Source: Desulfosalsimonas propionicica
GTDB taxonomy: Bacteria > Desulfobacterota > Desulfobacteria > Desulfobacterales > Desulfosalsimonadaceae
Length of the DNA: 64,000 nucleotides
Assembly: GCF_013761005.1 (NCBI RefSeq)
Contig: NZ_JACDUS010000004.1
Coordinates: forward strand, 186,001 to 250,000
Reading direction: 5' to 3'
The notes under the pieces are model-generated. The model worked only from the letters and a program-made list of their open reading frames with translations, was not told the origin of the DNA and did no database searches. Below, one piece after another: positions 54,941-63,313 of the stretch (its first letter is position 1; the number at the start of each line of letters is the position of its first letter). The translations under genes and the position numbers were made by a program.

Positions 54941-56081
54941 TTTCGATCCCCACGACTTCCTGGAATTCATTCTCCTGGAACACTGCCAGGGGTGGTTGTT
55001 CGTCAAGATTTTTTCCGGCCTGATAACCGAATGCAGACTGGGTCTGTTCGGCAACCGATATGAACAGTTCGGCCAGGGGAATGCCGTTTGGACAGGCGTT
55101 TGCACACTGGCCGCAGCTCACGCACGCCGTGCTGATATGGGCCATGCGGGTGAGATGAAAAAACAGCGTATCCGTTGGCATTTTCACCGATCCCCGGCGG
55201 CCGGCCCATTTCATGTACTGTACCGGCTCGTGGTCAAAAACATCGGTGGCAAAAACACATTCCCGGCAATAACAGACAGGGCAGGCCGTACGGCAATTGT
55301 AGCAGTTGACACACCGGGAAAAATAGTCCGCCAGCTTTTTCATGTTGTCTGTGGCCGCGTGGGTCTGTGCGATCATTTCCTGCCGGGCCTTGCTGCGGCG
55401 GGCAATCAGGTCCTGGGCTGCGGTTTGACGTTTTTCATCCGCCTTCCCCTCTTCCAGGTCCAGCTTTTCGAACATGGCCTCTCCCCGCGGTGTCTGTGCG
55501 TATACCTGGATTTTCGGGCCCGGCTGCAGCCCGAACAGCCCGATGGCCAGGTCCGCGCCTTCCGGGGTGGGCTGGGTGCATGCGCGGCAGGCCGGTGCTA
55601 TCTTAGGATCTTGGGCTGATGCCTGGCCATCGGAAAATGCAGTTTCCACGAAATGGGCTGCTGCGTTGTTTCCATGTTTTTCCGCAAGGTCGAAAAAATC
55701 CGCATTTTGCAGGGCGCCCGGGCAATCCGTGCCGATTATGATCAGGTTTTCGGTGCTGCCCTGGTTGAGCTTGACCAGTTCGACAAATGCCCGGATTTCG
55801 CAGGGCCGCAGAACTGCTGCAATGGTGCCGCCCGCGGATTGCCGGGTCAGCCGGGAAACCATGCGGGCGGCATTCAAGGCAAATGCCGGGGACACGGGCT
55901 CTGCGCCCTGCAGATGCGCCGGGTCGGTGATGAGCCTGGGTAAAATCATGTCTTTTTCCGCCGGGCAATGCGGTACCAGGACAGCAGCGACTTCGTCGCT
56001 TTCCAGCACTTTTTTCAAAAATTCACCGATTGCGCCGGCAATTTGGCTGTTTCCGATATTGATATCTGCGGTGCGGGACAT
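54930..56081 (-). CDS. FrhB/FdhB-like iron-sulfur flavoprotein subunit
   Basis: 383 residues. The N-terminal two thirds resemble the F420 hydrogenase/dehydrogenase beta-subunit fold (VLRPCEIRAFVELVKLNQG, LIIIGTDCPGALQ). The C-terminal third has two 4Fe-4S motifs, CVNCYNCRTACPVCYCRECVF and CVSCGQCANACPNGIPL. Proteins of this kind sit beside HdrA/MvhD in Desulfobacterota and probably carry the flavin site exchanging electrons with an outside donor such as formate dehydrogenase, F420 or NAD(P)H. The donor is not evident. Start has GGGAG 7 nt upstream. Confidence 0.8.
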   Translation of the reverse strand: MSRTADINIGNSQIAGAIGEFLKKVLESDEVAAVLVPHCPAEKDMILPRLITDPAHLQGAEPVSPAFALNAARMVSRLTRQSAGGTIAAVLRPCEIRAFVELVKLNQGSTENLIIIGTDCPGALQNADFFDLAEKHGNNAAAHFVETAFSDGQASAQDPKIAPACRACTQPTPEGADLAIGLFGLQPGPKIQVYAQTPRGEAMFEKLDLEEGKADEKRQTAAQDLIARRSKARQEMIAQTHAATDNMKKLADYFSRCVNCYNCRTACPVCYCRECVFATDVFDHEPVQYMKWAGRRGSVKMPTDTLFFHLTRMAHISTACVSCGQCANACPNGIPLAELFISVAEQTQSAFGYQAGKNLDEQPPLAVFQENEFQEVVGIENGS

Positions 56082-56096
56082 ATGCGGTCTCCCGGT

Positions 56097-56522
56097 TTAA
56101 ATGATCTGCTGTGCGCGGGCCGGATTCGGCCCGAGTTCCCTGATCTGACCGACCAGCCGCTGCATTGTTTCGGCAAATTCAATGCCGTCGCTGGCCCCGA
56201 TCCAGGTCAGCCGGAGACGATTTTCCTCGATGCCAAACTGCGGCAGGATGGTTTTCAACAATTTCATCCGGCGCCGGGCCTTGAAGTTGCCGTTGATGTA
56301 ATGGCAGTCCCCGGGATGGCAGCCTGAGACCAGCACGCCGTCCACGCCCTCCAGAAAGGCCTTGATAATGTACTGGGTATCGACCATGCCGGTACACATC
56401 ACCCGGATGAGCCGGATATTTTTGGGATATCCCAGCCGGGAGGTCCCGGCCAGGTCGGCTGCCGTGTAGGTGCACCAGTTGCAGACAAACGCAACAATTA
56501 CGGGATCAAATTTCTCTTCCAT
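56097..56522 (-). CDS. mvhD: MvhD-type 2Fe-2S electron-transfer subunit
   Basis: 141 residues, the normal size of MvhD (F420-non-reducing hydrogenase delta chain). Cys are in FVCNWCTYTAADLAG, RVMCTGMVD and LVSGCHPGDCHY. The second Cys of CNWC is Sec in some methanogen VhuD proteins; here it is Cys. MvhD links a hydrogenase or other donor to HdrA. No hydrogenase catalytic genes lie in the window. Confidence 0.93.
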   Translation of the reverse strand: MEEKFDPVIVAFVCNWCTYTAADLAGTSRLGYPKNIRLIRVMCTGMVDTQYIIKAFLEGVDGVLVSGCHPGDCHYINGNFKARRRMKLLKTILPQFGIEENRLRLTWIGASDGIEFAETMQRLVGQIRELGPNPARAQQII

Positions 56523-56632
56523 GGTGTATGCTCGCTTTGCGTGTTTTGTGTCTTATGCATCATGCTTGCGTGCCGGTTATGGATATTTTCCTCATTGAAT
56601 TCGAATTTCGGATTCTGGCATTCAAAAATTTT

Positions 56633-59600
56633 TTATACGCCGACTTCAGAAATGGCGTCCATCAGTCCGTCAAATTCAGCCAGGATCTGTTTTTTCTGGA
56701 AATGACGAACACGCGCGGCCCCGCTGGGACAAAAGCCCGAGCAGCTCCCGCATCCCTTGCATAGCGCTTCGTTAACAACGGACACGCCCCGGCGCGCGTC
56801 AAATTCAATGGCCCCGTAGGGGCACAAATCAATGCATGTCTGGCAGCCGATGCAGATGTCCGGGTCAATATGGGAGATCATCGATGAGATGGTCACCCGG
56901 CCGCGGGATGTCAGTGCAAGGGATTTGGCTGCCGCACCCGAAGCCTGAGCCACGGTGTCCGGAATATCTTTTGGCGACTGGCAGGCCCCGGCCACAAATA
57001 CCCCGTCTGTGGGCGTCTCCATCGGCCCCAGCTTGGGATGCGATTCCAGGAAAAACCCGTCCGCCCCCTGGGAAATGCCGAAGATGCGTCCCACTTCAGC
57101 GGCCTCGGCCCGCGCCTCCATGGCCACGCACAGAACAGCCATATCTACCGGTACCCGGACCGGCCGGCCCAGCAGCGTGTCCTCGCCGATTGCCACGAGC
57201 TTGCCCTGCTCCTCCGGGCTTCGGGGTTCATCCGTGATTTCCGCCACTTTCCCCCGGATAAAAACCGTGCCCTCCTGCTGGCATCGCTTGTAAAACTCCT
57301 CGTAGTTTTTACCAAAGCAGCGCATGTCGATATAAAACTCATATACCTGCGCGTGATGCCCGATCTTTTCCTTAATCAGGTGGGAATATTTGAGCGCATA
57401 CATGCAGCAGACCCGGCTGCAGTATTCGTGGTAATTGGCGTCCCGGCTGCCGATGCAGTGAAGCAGGGCAACGCTTTCGGGCGGTTTTGAAAATTGCCAG
57501 TTCTCGTCACGCATCATGATCCGGCCGCCCGTGGGGCCGGTGGCGTTGCTGAGGCGCTCGAATTCCAGGCTGGTAAAGACGTTGGGATAACGGCCATAGC
57601 CGTACTGGTGCATGGAAGAGGGATCCAGCAGATCATATCCGGTGGTCAGGATGATACTTCCCGCCCGGATTTCCTTTTCTTCGGGCATCATGGTATGATC
57701 AATGGCATTGGCCTCGCAGGCTTTTACGCATTCCATGCATTCGCAGCAACCCCCGCAGTTCAGGCATCGACGGGCTTCATATACTGCCTGCTCGGCGCTC
57801 AGGCCGGTGCAGACCTCGTCAAACCCGCTATCGCGGGTCTGCAGCGGCAATTCAGAGGTTTCGGCCCGGGCGCAGGGTTCAATTTTTTCAGGCAGGGGCG
57901 TCCAGTCACCGGGTTCCGGTTTTGCGGCTTCCGGGACGGTTTTCTCAGGGAAGAGGGATTCCGGGTCTTCAATGTATTGCCGGATGCTGTCTGCTGCCCG
58001 GTGTCCGGCGGCAATGGCTTCGACGGCGGTAGCCGGGCCGGTTACCGCGTCTCCGGCTGCAAATACTTGTGGGATACAGGTCTGCATGGTTTCCGGGTTA
58101 ATGATGATTCGGCTTCCCGCGTCACATTCCAGAGAAATGCCGGCATCCTCCCAGTCCGGGAGCACCTGTTGGCCGATGGCGCTGATGACCGCATCGCAGG
58201 AAATGGAAAATCCGGAACCGGCAATCGGTTCGGGTCTCCGGCGGCCGCCTTCATCCGGCGGGCCGGGCCGGGTGCGGATGCATTCCAGGCCGGAGACCTT
58301 GCCGCCTTCGATGATAATCCCTTTGGGTGCGGCATGAACTTCCAGCCGGATCCCCTCTTTTTCGGCTTCCGTAATTTCTTCGGCAAAAGCCGGCATTTCC
58401 CCGCGGTCCCGGCGGTATACGATGGTAACGGAGTCCGCGCCCAGCCGCAGGGCGGTCCGGGCCGCGTCCACGGCCACGTTGCCCCCGCCGATAACCGCCA
58501 CCTGTGAGCCGGGCGGGGTCGTGTCCCCGGCATTGACCCGGCGCAGAAAATACACTGCATCTGTAACCCCTTCAGCCCCCGGCCCGAAAATCCCCGGGGT
58601 TTTGCCCCCGCTTGCACCGATGCCGATAAAAACCGCAGAAAAGCCTTCGTCTTCCAGGAATTTCAAAGTAATTTCCCGGCCGAGGCGCTGACCGGTTTTT
58701 GCCGTAATTCCGCTTTTAAGCACGTATGCAATTTCCCGGTCCAGAACCCCGGGCGGCAGCCGGTAGTCAGGGATTCCATATCTGAGCATGCCGCCGAGCT
58801 GCTCCATGGCCTCGAAAATTGTCACCTGGTATCCGGCCCGGGCCAGGTCCCAGGCTGCGGTCAGGCCCGCGGGACCGGATCCGATAACCGCCACTTTTTC
58901 CTGTTTCGGTGTGATTTCCGGCAGGGGGAAGGAATCGAGATCCACGGCATCTGCAACAAAGCGTTTAAGCTCCCGGATGGATACCGATGCATCGATTTCC
59001 TGGCGGCGGCAGCGGGTTTCGCACGGATGCGGGCAGACCCGTCCCAGCACACCGGGCAGGGGAATTTTTTCCATGATCAACCGCAGGGCTTGTTCATACT
59101 TACCCTGGCCGATAAGCTGGACGTATCCCTGGACGTTAGCATGGGCCGGGCAGGCAGAAACGCATGGCGCCCGGTCCTTTTTGTCGATACAGAAGGTAAT
59201 GGGCACAGACTGGGGGAAACTGCGGTAAATGGCCTTCCGGGTGCCGATGCCCGCATCCCAGCCGCTTGCCATGGTGACCGGGCAATTTTCAGCGCATTGC
59301 CCGCAGCCGGTGCAGGCGTCCTCCCTGACGTACCTGGGGTGCTTGCGCACGTCTACGGTGTAATTGCCGATATAGCCGGATACGGATTTAACCTCGCTGT
59401 AGGACAGCAGCTCGATGTTGGGATGCTGACCCACGTCCACCATTTTGGGCGTGCCGATGCAGGCCGCACAGTCAAGCGTGGGAAAGGTCTTGTCAAACTG
59501 AAGCATATGCCCGCCGATGGTGGTGTCCTTTTCCACCAAATAGACCTTTTTCCCGCCTGCGGCAATATCGAGAGCTGCCTGCATGCCTGCAATTCCGCCG

Positions 59601-60073
59601 CCCACAACCAGGGTGTCCGGGTGAACCCCGACTTCCCGGGTCTGCAGGGGGCGGTGAAACCGGACCCGGTTGACTGCGGCAGCTGCCAGTGTCTTGGCTT
59701 TTTGAGTGGCCTCGTCCTCATCTGCGGTCACCCAGGAGACCTGTTCGCGTACAGAGGCCATCTGAAAAAGATATGGGTTGATGCCTGCCTTGCTGCACAC
59801 GCTCTGAAAGGTCTTCTCGTGCAGCCGGGGAGAACAGGAAGCCACCACTACCCGGTTTAATCCATAGTCCCGGATGTCGGTTTCGATCATTTCCTGTCCC
59901 GGATCCGAGCACATGAACTTGTAATCCCGGGATATGACGACATTTGCCTGGTTCGCCATCCAGGCCGCCACCTCCTGGACCCGGACCTTGTAGGCAATAT
60001 TGATGCCGCAATGGCAAATGTAAAAGCCAATGCGGGGCGCGGCGGAAATTTGGGGAACAATGGCTTGGGTCAT
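56633..60073 (-). CDS. HdrA-type subunit with inserted NADPH-oxidoreductase (GltD/NfnB-like) module
   Basis: 1146 residues. The N-terminal HdrA domain has GFYICHCGINIA, FAD site LVVGGGIAGMQAALD, TLDCAACIGTP, and CTGCGQCAENCP. Then comes a GltD-like insertion: CVSACPAHANVQGYV, CPHPCETRCRR, FAD motif VAVIGSGPAGLTAAWDLA, NAD(P)-binding VAVIGGGNVAVDAARTALRLGA, and CDAVISAIGQ. HdrA resumes (CLNCGGCCECMECVKAC, LHCIGSRD) and ends with CIGCQTCIDLCPYG and CKGCGSCSGFCPSG. This combines an NAD(P)H site with the bifurcating flavin in one chain. It is followed by MvhD after 110 nt. Confidence 0.92.
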   Translation of the reverse strand: MTQAIVPQISAAPRIGFYICHCGINIAYKVRVQEVAAWMANQANVVISRDYKFMCSDPGQEMIETDIRDYGLNRVVVASCSPRLHEKTFQSVCSKAGINPYLFQMASVREQVSWVTADEDEATQKAKTLAAAAVNRVRFHRPLQTREVGVHPDTLVVGGGIAGMQAALDIAAGGKKVYLVEKDTTIGGHMLQFDKTFPTLDCAACIGTPKMVDVGQHPNIELLSYSEVKSVSGYIGNYTVDVRKHPRYVREDACTGCGQCAENCPVTMASGWDAGIGTRKAIYRSFPQSVPITFCIDKKDRAPCVSACPAHANVQGYVQLIGQGKYEQALRLIMEKIPLPGVLGRVCPHPCETRCRRQEIDASVSIRELKRFVADAVDLDSFPLPEITPKQEKVAVIGSGPAGLTAAWDLARAGYQVTIFEAMEQLGGMLRYGIPDYRLPPGVLDREIAYVLKSGITAKTGQRLGREITLKFLEDEGFSAVFIGIGASGGKTPGIFGPGAEGVTDAVYFLRRVNAGDTTPPGSQVAVIGGGNVAVDAARTALRLGADSVTIVYRRDRGEMPAFAEEITEAEKEGIRLEVHAAPKGIIIEGGKVSGLECIRTRPGPPDEGGRRRPEPIAGSGFSISCDAVISAIGQQVLPDWEDAGISLECDAGSRIIINPETMQTCIPQVFAAGDAVTGPATAVEAIAAGHRAADSIRQYIEDPESLFPEKTVPEAAKPEPGDWTPLPEKIEPCARAETSELPLQTRDSGFDEVCTGLSAEQAVYEARRCLNCGGCCECMECVKACEANAIDHTMMPEEKEIRAGSIILTTGYDLLDPSSMHQYGYGRYPNVFTSLEFERLSNATGPTGGRIMMRDENWQFSKPPESVALLHCIGSRDANYHEYCSRVCCMYALKYSHLIKEKIGHHAQVYEFYIDMRCFGKNYEEFYKRCQQEGTVFIRGKVAEITDEPRSPEEQGKLVAIGEDTLLGRPVRVPVDMAVLCVAMEARAEAAEVGRIFGISQGADGFFLESHPKLGPMETPTDGVFVAGACQSPKDIPDTVAQASGAAAKSLALTSRGRVTISSMISHIDPDICIGCQTCIDLCPYGAIEFDARRGVSVVNEALCKGCGSCSGFCPSGAARVRHFQKKQILAEFDGLMDAISEVGV

Positions 60074-60096
60074 GGCGATGCCTTTTTTGCTGCCGG

Positions 60097-60525
60097 TTAT
60101 TTTTCTTTCTCCGGATGCCTTGTGTGCTGCTGGCCGATAAGTTCACCCACCGCGTGCACCAGGCTTCCGGCTTCCGGCGGGGACTGCACATAAGCTTCCG
60201 GCCCGGCCACCGATCCGTGGCGCAGCACCCAGTGCTGACCGATGACTTCCCTGGACACCGGTGAGACCATTACAACCGGTATATGTTTTAAATCGATTTG
60301 GGTTCTTAAGATTTTGTAAAACGACATGCCGTCTTCGTCTCCCATGATGCAGTTTAAAATGATGCAATCGGGCTGTTCGGTGCGGGCCTTGTCCAGGCCG
60401 TGCTGACAGTCCTGTGCGCTAAGGGTCCGGTATCCGGAGCTTTTCATCAGACCGGAGACAAACAGGCGGATATCGCGGTCATCATCGACAATGAGAACGG
60501 TTTTGCGGTGTGCATCAGAAGTCAT
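60097..60525 (-). CDS. Degenerate (pseudo) receiver-domain protein
   Basis: 142 residues of CheY-like fold with the acidic pocket (VDDDRD, D14-16). The phosphoacceptor position is Asn58 (IILNCIMGDEDG) and the conserved Lys is Gln114 (AYVQSPPE). It is unlikely to be phosphorylated in the normal way and may act as a docking or adaptor protein. GGAG lies 6 nt before the ATG. It lies 23 nt before the HdrA-NADPH fusion gene, so it should be co-expressed with the Hdr genes. Confidence 0.9.
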   Translation of the reverse strand: MTSDAHRKTVLIVDDDRDIRLFVSGLMKSSGYRTLSAQDCQHGLDKARTEQPDCIILNCIMGDEDGMSFYKILRTQIDLKHIPVVMVSPVSREVIGQHWVLRHGSVAGPEAYVQSPPEAGSLVHAVGELIGQQHTRHPEKEK

Positions 60526-60594
60526 GACAGACTCCTTTTTGATGTCAGGAAAGGAAATATGCCTTTTGAAACGACATGTCGTTATGAACGACTA

Positions 60595-60610
60595 AGCATG
60601 AAACATGCCA
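60595..60610 (-). promoter_or_regulatory. Candidate sigma54 promoter
   Basis: TGGCATG-TTTC-ATGCT on the minus strand has the diagnostic GG and GC exactly 10 nt apart and differs from the consensus TGGCACG-N4-TTGCW at two positions. A start near 60583 would give a 58-nt leader to the pseudo-receiver/HdrA genes. An AACGACATGTCGTT palindrome (60570-60583) overlaps the start region. TGCAA/TTGCA motifs upstream (about 60680-60760) could be activator sites. The 284-nt gap holds no gene. Confidence 0.55.
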
Positions 60611-60809
60611 TGTTCTTGGGGAGAGTAACCAATTGTTATTGCTATTTTTACGAAAAGATCAACAGACCAGAGGAATCCAAAAATGCAACAGCTACTTTTG
60701 CAGGCGATGCAATTATTTATTTTATTAAAGGGTTAAAGCGTTGCAGCTTGTTATTGCATCATTGAAACAAAATGTCGCAAAAATACAACAACAATTATCC
60801 GTGCCTGCA

Positions 60810-62399
60810 TCATCCGGCAGGCAGATGCAGATAGAACGTGGTCCCTTTGCCCGGGAGGGAGCGGACCTCAACGGTGCCGCTGTGGGCGGCCATAATGCCG
60901 TAAACCGTGGAAAGCCCGAGCCCCACCCCGTGGCCTTCCTGTTTGGTGGTGTAAAATGGTTCGTAGATACGGGGCAAATCAGCCTCGGAAATCCCTGTGC
61001 CGGTGTCTGCAACGGAAATGGTCACCCGGCGGTCTGCGGCATCATATCCAGCCTTGATCTCCAGGCGGCCGCCCTCGGGCATGGCATCAATCGCGTTGAA
61101 AATCAAGTTGATCAGGCATTGCTGCAGCTGATTGATATCGCCGTGTATCTGCGGTATGTTTTCTGCGGTTTGATAATCAAACTCGATATTGGAAAGGGTC
61201 AGTTTATGCTGACTGAGCAGAACGCAGCGGTCAATCAGGGCCTGCACGGAAACCGGGATGAACTCGGCCGGGGACTTTCTGGAAAAGGTCAGCAGATTGG
61301 ATACGATGCGGCAGCACCGGTCGGTTTCACTTTCCACGATGGACAGGTAGGAAGAAAACCGCTGCCGGCTCTGGTCATCGAGTTGCTTTCTGGTCAAAAC
61401 CCGGATCATCAGGCGCACGTAGTTGAGGATGCCAAAAAGCGGGTTGTTGATCTCGTGCACCACGCTGGCCGCCAGACGTCCCAAAGACATCATCTTGTCC
61501 TGGTGCAGGATTTTGGCCTGGTCCTCCATTTCGCGCTCCAGGCGCCGGATTTCCCGCAGATCCCGGAAAAACAGCACCAGCCCGGCCGGCCCGGCCTCAA
61601 GGAGAATGGTGGCAGCCGATACCTGGACCGGCAGTTGATTGCCGGATTTGGTGAGAAGCGTGGTCTCATAGACAAACAGCCCGTTTTCCCCGCCGAATCC
61701 ATTGCCGGCCATGTCAGACTTAATCTGCTGGTAATGCTTTGGCCGAAAAAGTCCGGAAAGGGTTTTACTGCGGATCACCTCGCTTTTTGTGTAGCCGAGC
61801 ATGGATTCCATGCTAGTATTGTAGGTGATGATGGTTTCTTTGGCATCACAGCCCACGATTCCGTCCATGGAACTTTCAATCAGACTTTTTTCAAAATGAA
61901 AGGCCTCCATGAGTTCCCGGGTTGTCTGGTTCCAGCCTTCCTCCAAAAAATGCGTGTAGTCGGCCAGCTGCTTTTTGTCGTTATATCGCCGGATGGCCCG
62001 CTGTATGGCAACGTGAAGGGCATCATCGTGGACCGGCTTGGTGATAAAATCCGAGGCATCAAGCTGAAGCGCCCGGATGGCCACGTCCATTTCCCCGTAG
62101 GCGGTGACCACGATGACCTCGGTTTCGGGAAATTCAGTTTTGACCGCTTCGAGCAAAGCGATGCCGTCCATTCCCGGCATCCGAATATCAGTGATGACAA
62201 TGTGCGGGCTAAACTGCCGGCATGCAGCCAGCCCCATTTCTCCGTTCTCAGCGGTTTGAACCCGGTAGCCCGCATCCTCCAGGGCGATGCCCGTGACCCT
62301 GCGAATGCTGGGTTCATCGTCAATGAACAAAATTTTCCAGGGTTGGTTTTCCGGCATGGGCAGCACGTTTGTATGTTCATGTTGTTCAGACGATCTCAC
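60810..62399 (-). CDS. Receiver-PAS-histidine kinase hybrid
   Basis: 529 residues from GTG at 62399 (ATG at 62357 also possible; neither has a strong RBS). Receiver at about 22-140 (FIDDEP, Asp71 in ITDIRMPGMDG, Lys in FITKPVHDD). PAS at about 165-290, without the Cys motif of the other kinases. Kinase core with His in ASVVHEINNPLFGIL, NLIFNAIDAMPEGG, DTGTGISEADL and GVGLGLSTVYG. It is the first signalling gene upstream of the Hdr cluster on the same strand. Confidence 0.93.
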   Translation of the reverse strand: MRSSEQHEHTNVLPMPENQPWKILFIDDEPSIRRVTGIALEDAGYRVQTAENGEMGLAACRQFSPHIVITDIRMPGMDGIALLEAVKTEFPETEVIVVTAYGEMDVAIRALQLDASDFITKPVHDDALHVAIQRAIRRYNDKKQLADYTHFLEEGWNQTTRELMEAFHFEKSLIESSMDGIVGCDAKETIITYNTSMESMLGYTKSEVIRSKTLSGLFRPKHYQQIKSDMAGNGFGGENGLFVYETTLLTKSGNQLPVQVSAATILLEAGPAGLVLFFRDLREIRRLEREMEDQAKILHQDKMMSLGRLAASVVHEINNPLFGILNYVRLMIRVLTRKQLDDQSRQRFSSYLSIVESETDRCCRIVSNLLTFSRKSPAEFIPVSVQALIDRCVLLSQHKLTLSNIEFDYQTAENIPQIHGDINQLQQCLINLIFNAIDAMPEGGRLEIKAGYDAADRRVTISVADTGTGISEADLPRIYEPFYTTKQEGHGVGLGLSTVYGIMAAHSGTVEVRSLPGKGTTFYLHLPAG

Positions 62400-62529
62400 A
62401 TCGTCTTTTTATAACCTGTGGCATCCAATTTCTCAATTCCTGCAGCAGATCCGCGGAAAACCAGAGGCTGGCAGCTGCTGTGAAACCCTGCGGCTTAAAT
62501 TTGATGTACTCGTAAAAAGTCGGTTTTTA

Positions 62530-62656
62530 GACGGCTTTGTAAAAAGTTCAAGATCAAGGCTTGCGCGGTTTTGAAGAATGCAGCGGACTTAACCGTACGT
62601 GAAATTCTGAAAAATCGCGCGTAACGCAGATATTGGACTTTTCCGAAGCCGTCAAA
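62530..62656 (+). repeat. Long imperfect hairpin repeat, copy 2
   Basis: GACGGCTTTGTAAAAAGTTC (62530 on) pairs with the end segment TTGGACTTTTCCGAAGCCGTC. The inner GCGCGGTTTTGAAGAAT pairs with GAAATTCTGAAAAATCGCGCG. It shares the 30-nt block with 15104-15217. It fills much of the 409-nt gap 62400-62808, which otherwise holds the promoter below. Confidence 0.8.
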
Positions 62657-62657
62657 C

Positions 62658-62690
62658 TTGACACACCTGTTAATGACAGTAATATATAAA
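62658..62690 (+). promoter_or_regulatory. Possible sigma70 promoter of the cNMP-binding protein gene
   Basis: TTGACA at 62658-62663 with TATATA (62683-62688) 19 nt away. It directly follows the hairpin repeat, about 120 nt before the start codon. Confidence 0.45.
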
Positions 62691-62808
62691 ATTATGGGGA
62701 GCGCCTTTTAATTTTTCCAAACCGACAAAAAGCTTGCAGCGACGACTCACCTTTTTCCCGGCCGTAAATCCGGCGCAGGTCGGAGGACATCAAAACAAGG
62801 AGGTCAAT

Positions 62809-63279
62809 ATGATTGAGATGGAAGACCTGAAACGGATCAACCTGCTTAAGCCTCTGGATGATGAAAAACTCAAACGACTGCAGGATGTGACATCTTTGGA
62901 AAGCGTGCGTAAGGGAGAATTTTTTTACCACTCTGAAGATCCTGCAGATAAACTCTATGCCATATTGTCGGGCCGGGTGGGCCTGGCTGTTGCCAAAAGC
63001 GCAAAGGGCAAACAGTCCCATCAGCATACCTGGGTGGTTGAACTCGGCCCTGCCAACTCCTTCGGGGTTTCAGCGGCCATTTTTACCCCGGAAAGAACGC
63101 ACATGACCTGTGCCAAGGCCTTAAGCGAAGTCAAAGCTTTGTCATGGAAAAGCAATGAGTTACAAAGTCTCTTTGAACAGGATTTTGAAATGGGCTATTG
63201 GTTTATGTCGGAACTCGCCCGGGCCATCAAAGACCGTCTCAAGGTGAAAAATATCCAATATCTGGATATTTACCGGTAA
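62809..63279 (+). CDS. Cyclic-nucleotide-binding domain protein
   Basis: 156 residues from the ATG with AAGGAGG 5 nt upstream. A cNMP/Crp-type beta-roll (LLKPLDDEKLKRLQ, FFYHSEDPADKLYAILSGRVGLAV, ELGPANSFGVSAAIF) makes up almost the whole protein. There is no C-terminal DNA-binding helix-turn-helix, so it is not a classical Crp regulator. The ligand and partner are unknown. Confidence 0.82.
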   Translation: MIEMEDLKRINLLKPLDDEKLKRLQDVTSLESVRKGEFFYHSEDPADKLYAILSGRVGLAVAKSAKGKQSHQHTWVVELGPANSFGVSAAIFTPERTHMTCAKALSEVKALSWKSNELQSLFEQDFEMGYWFMSELARAIKDRLKVKNIQYLDIYR

Positions 63280-63313
63280 CCCCGCAGCCCGGAAAAAACC
63301 TGACTGGCGCCGG

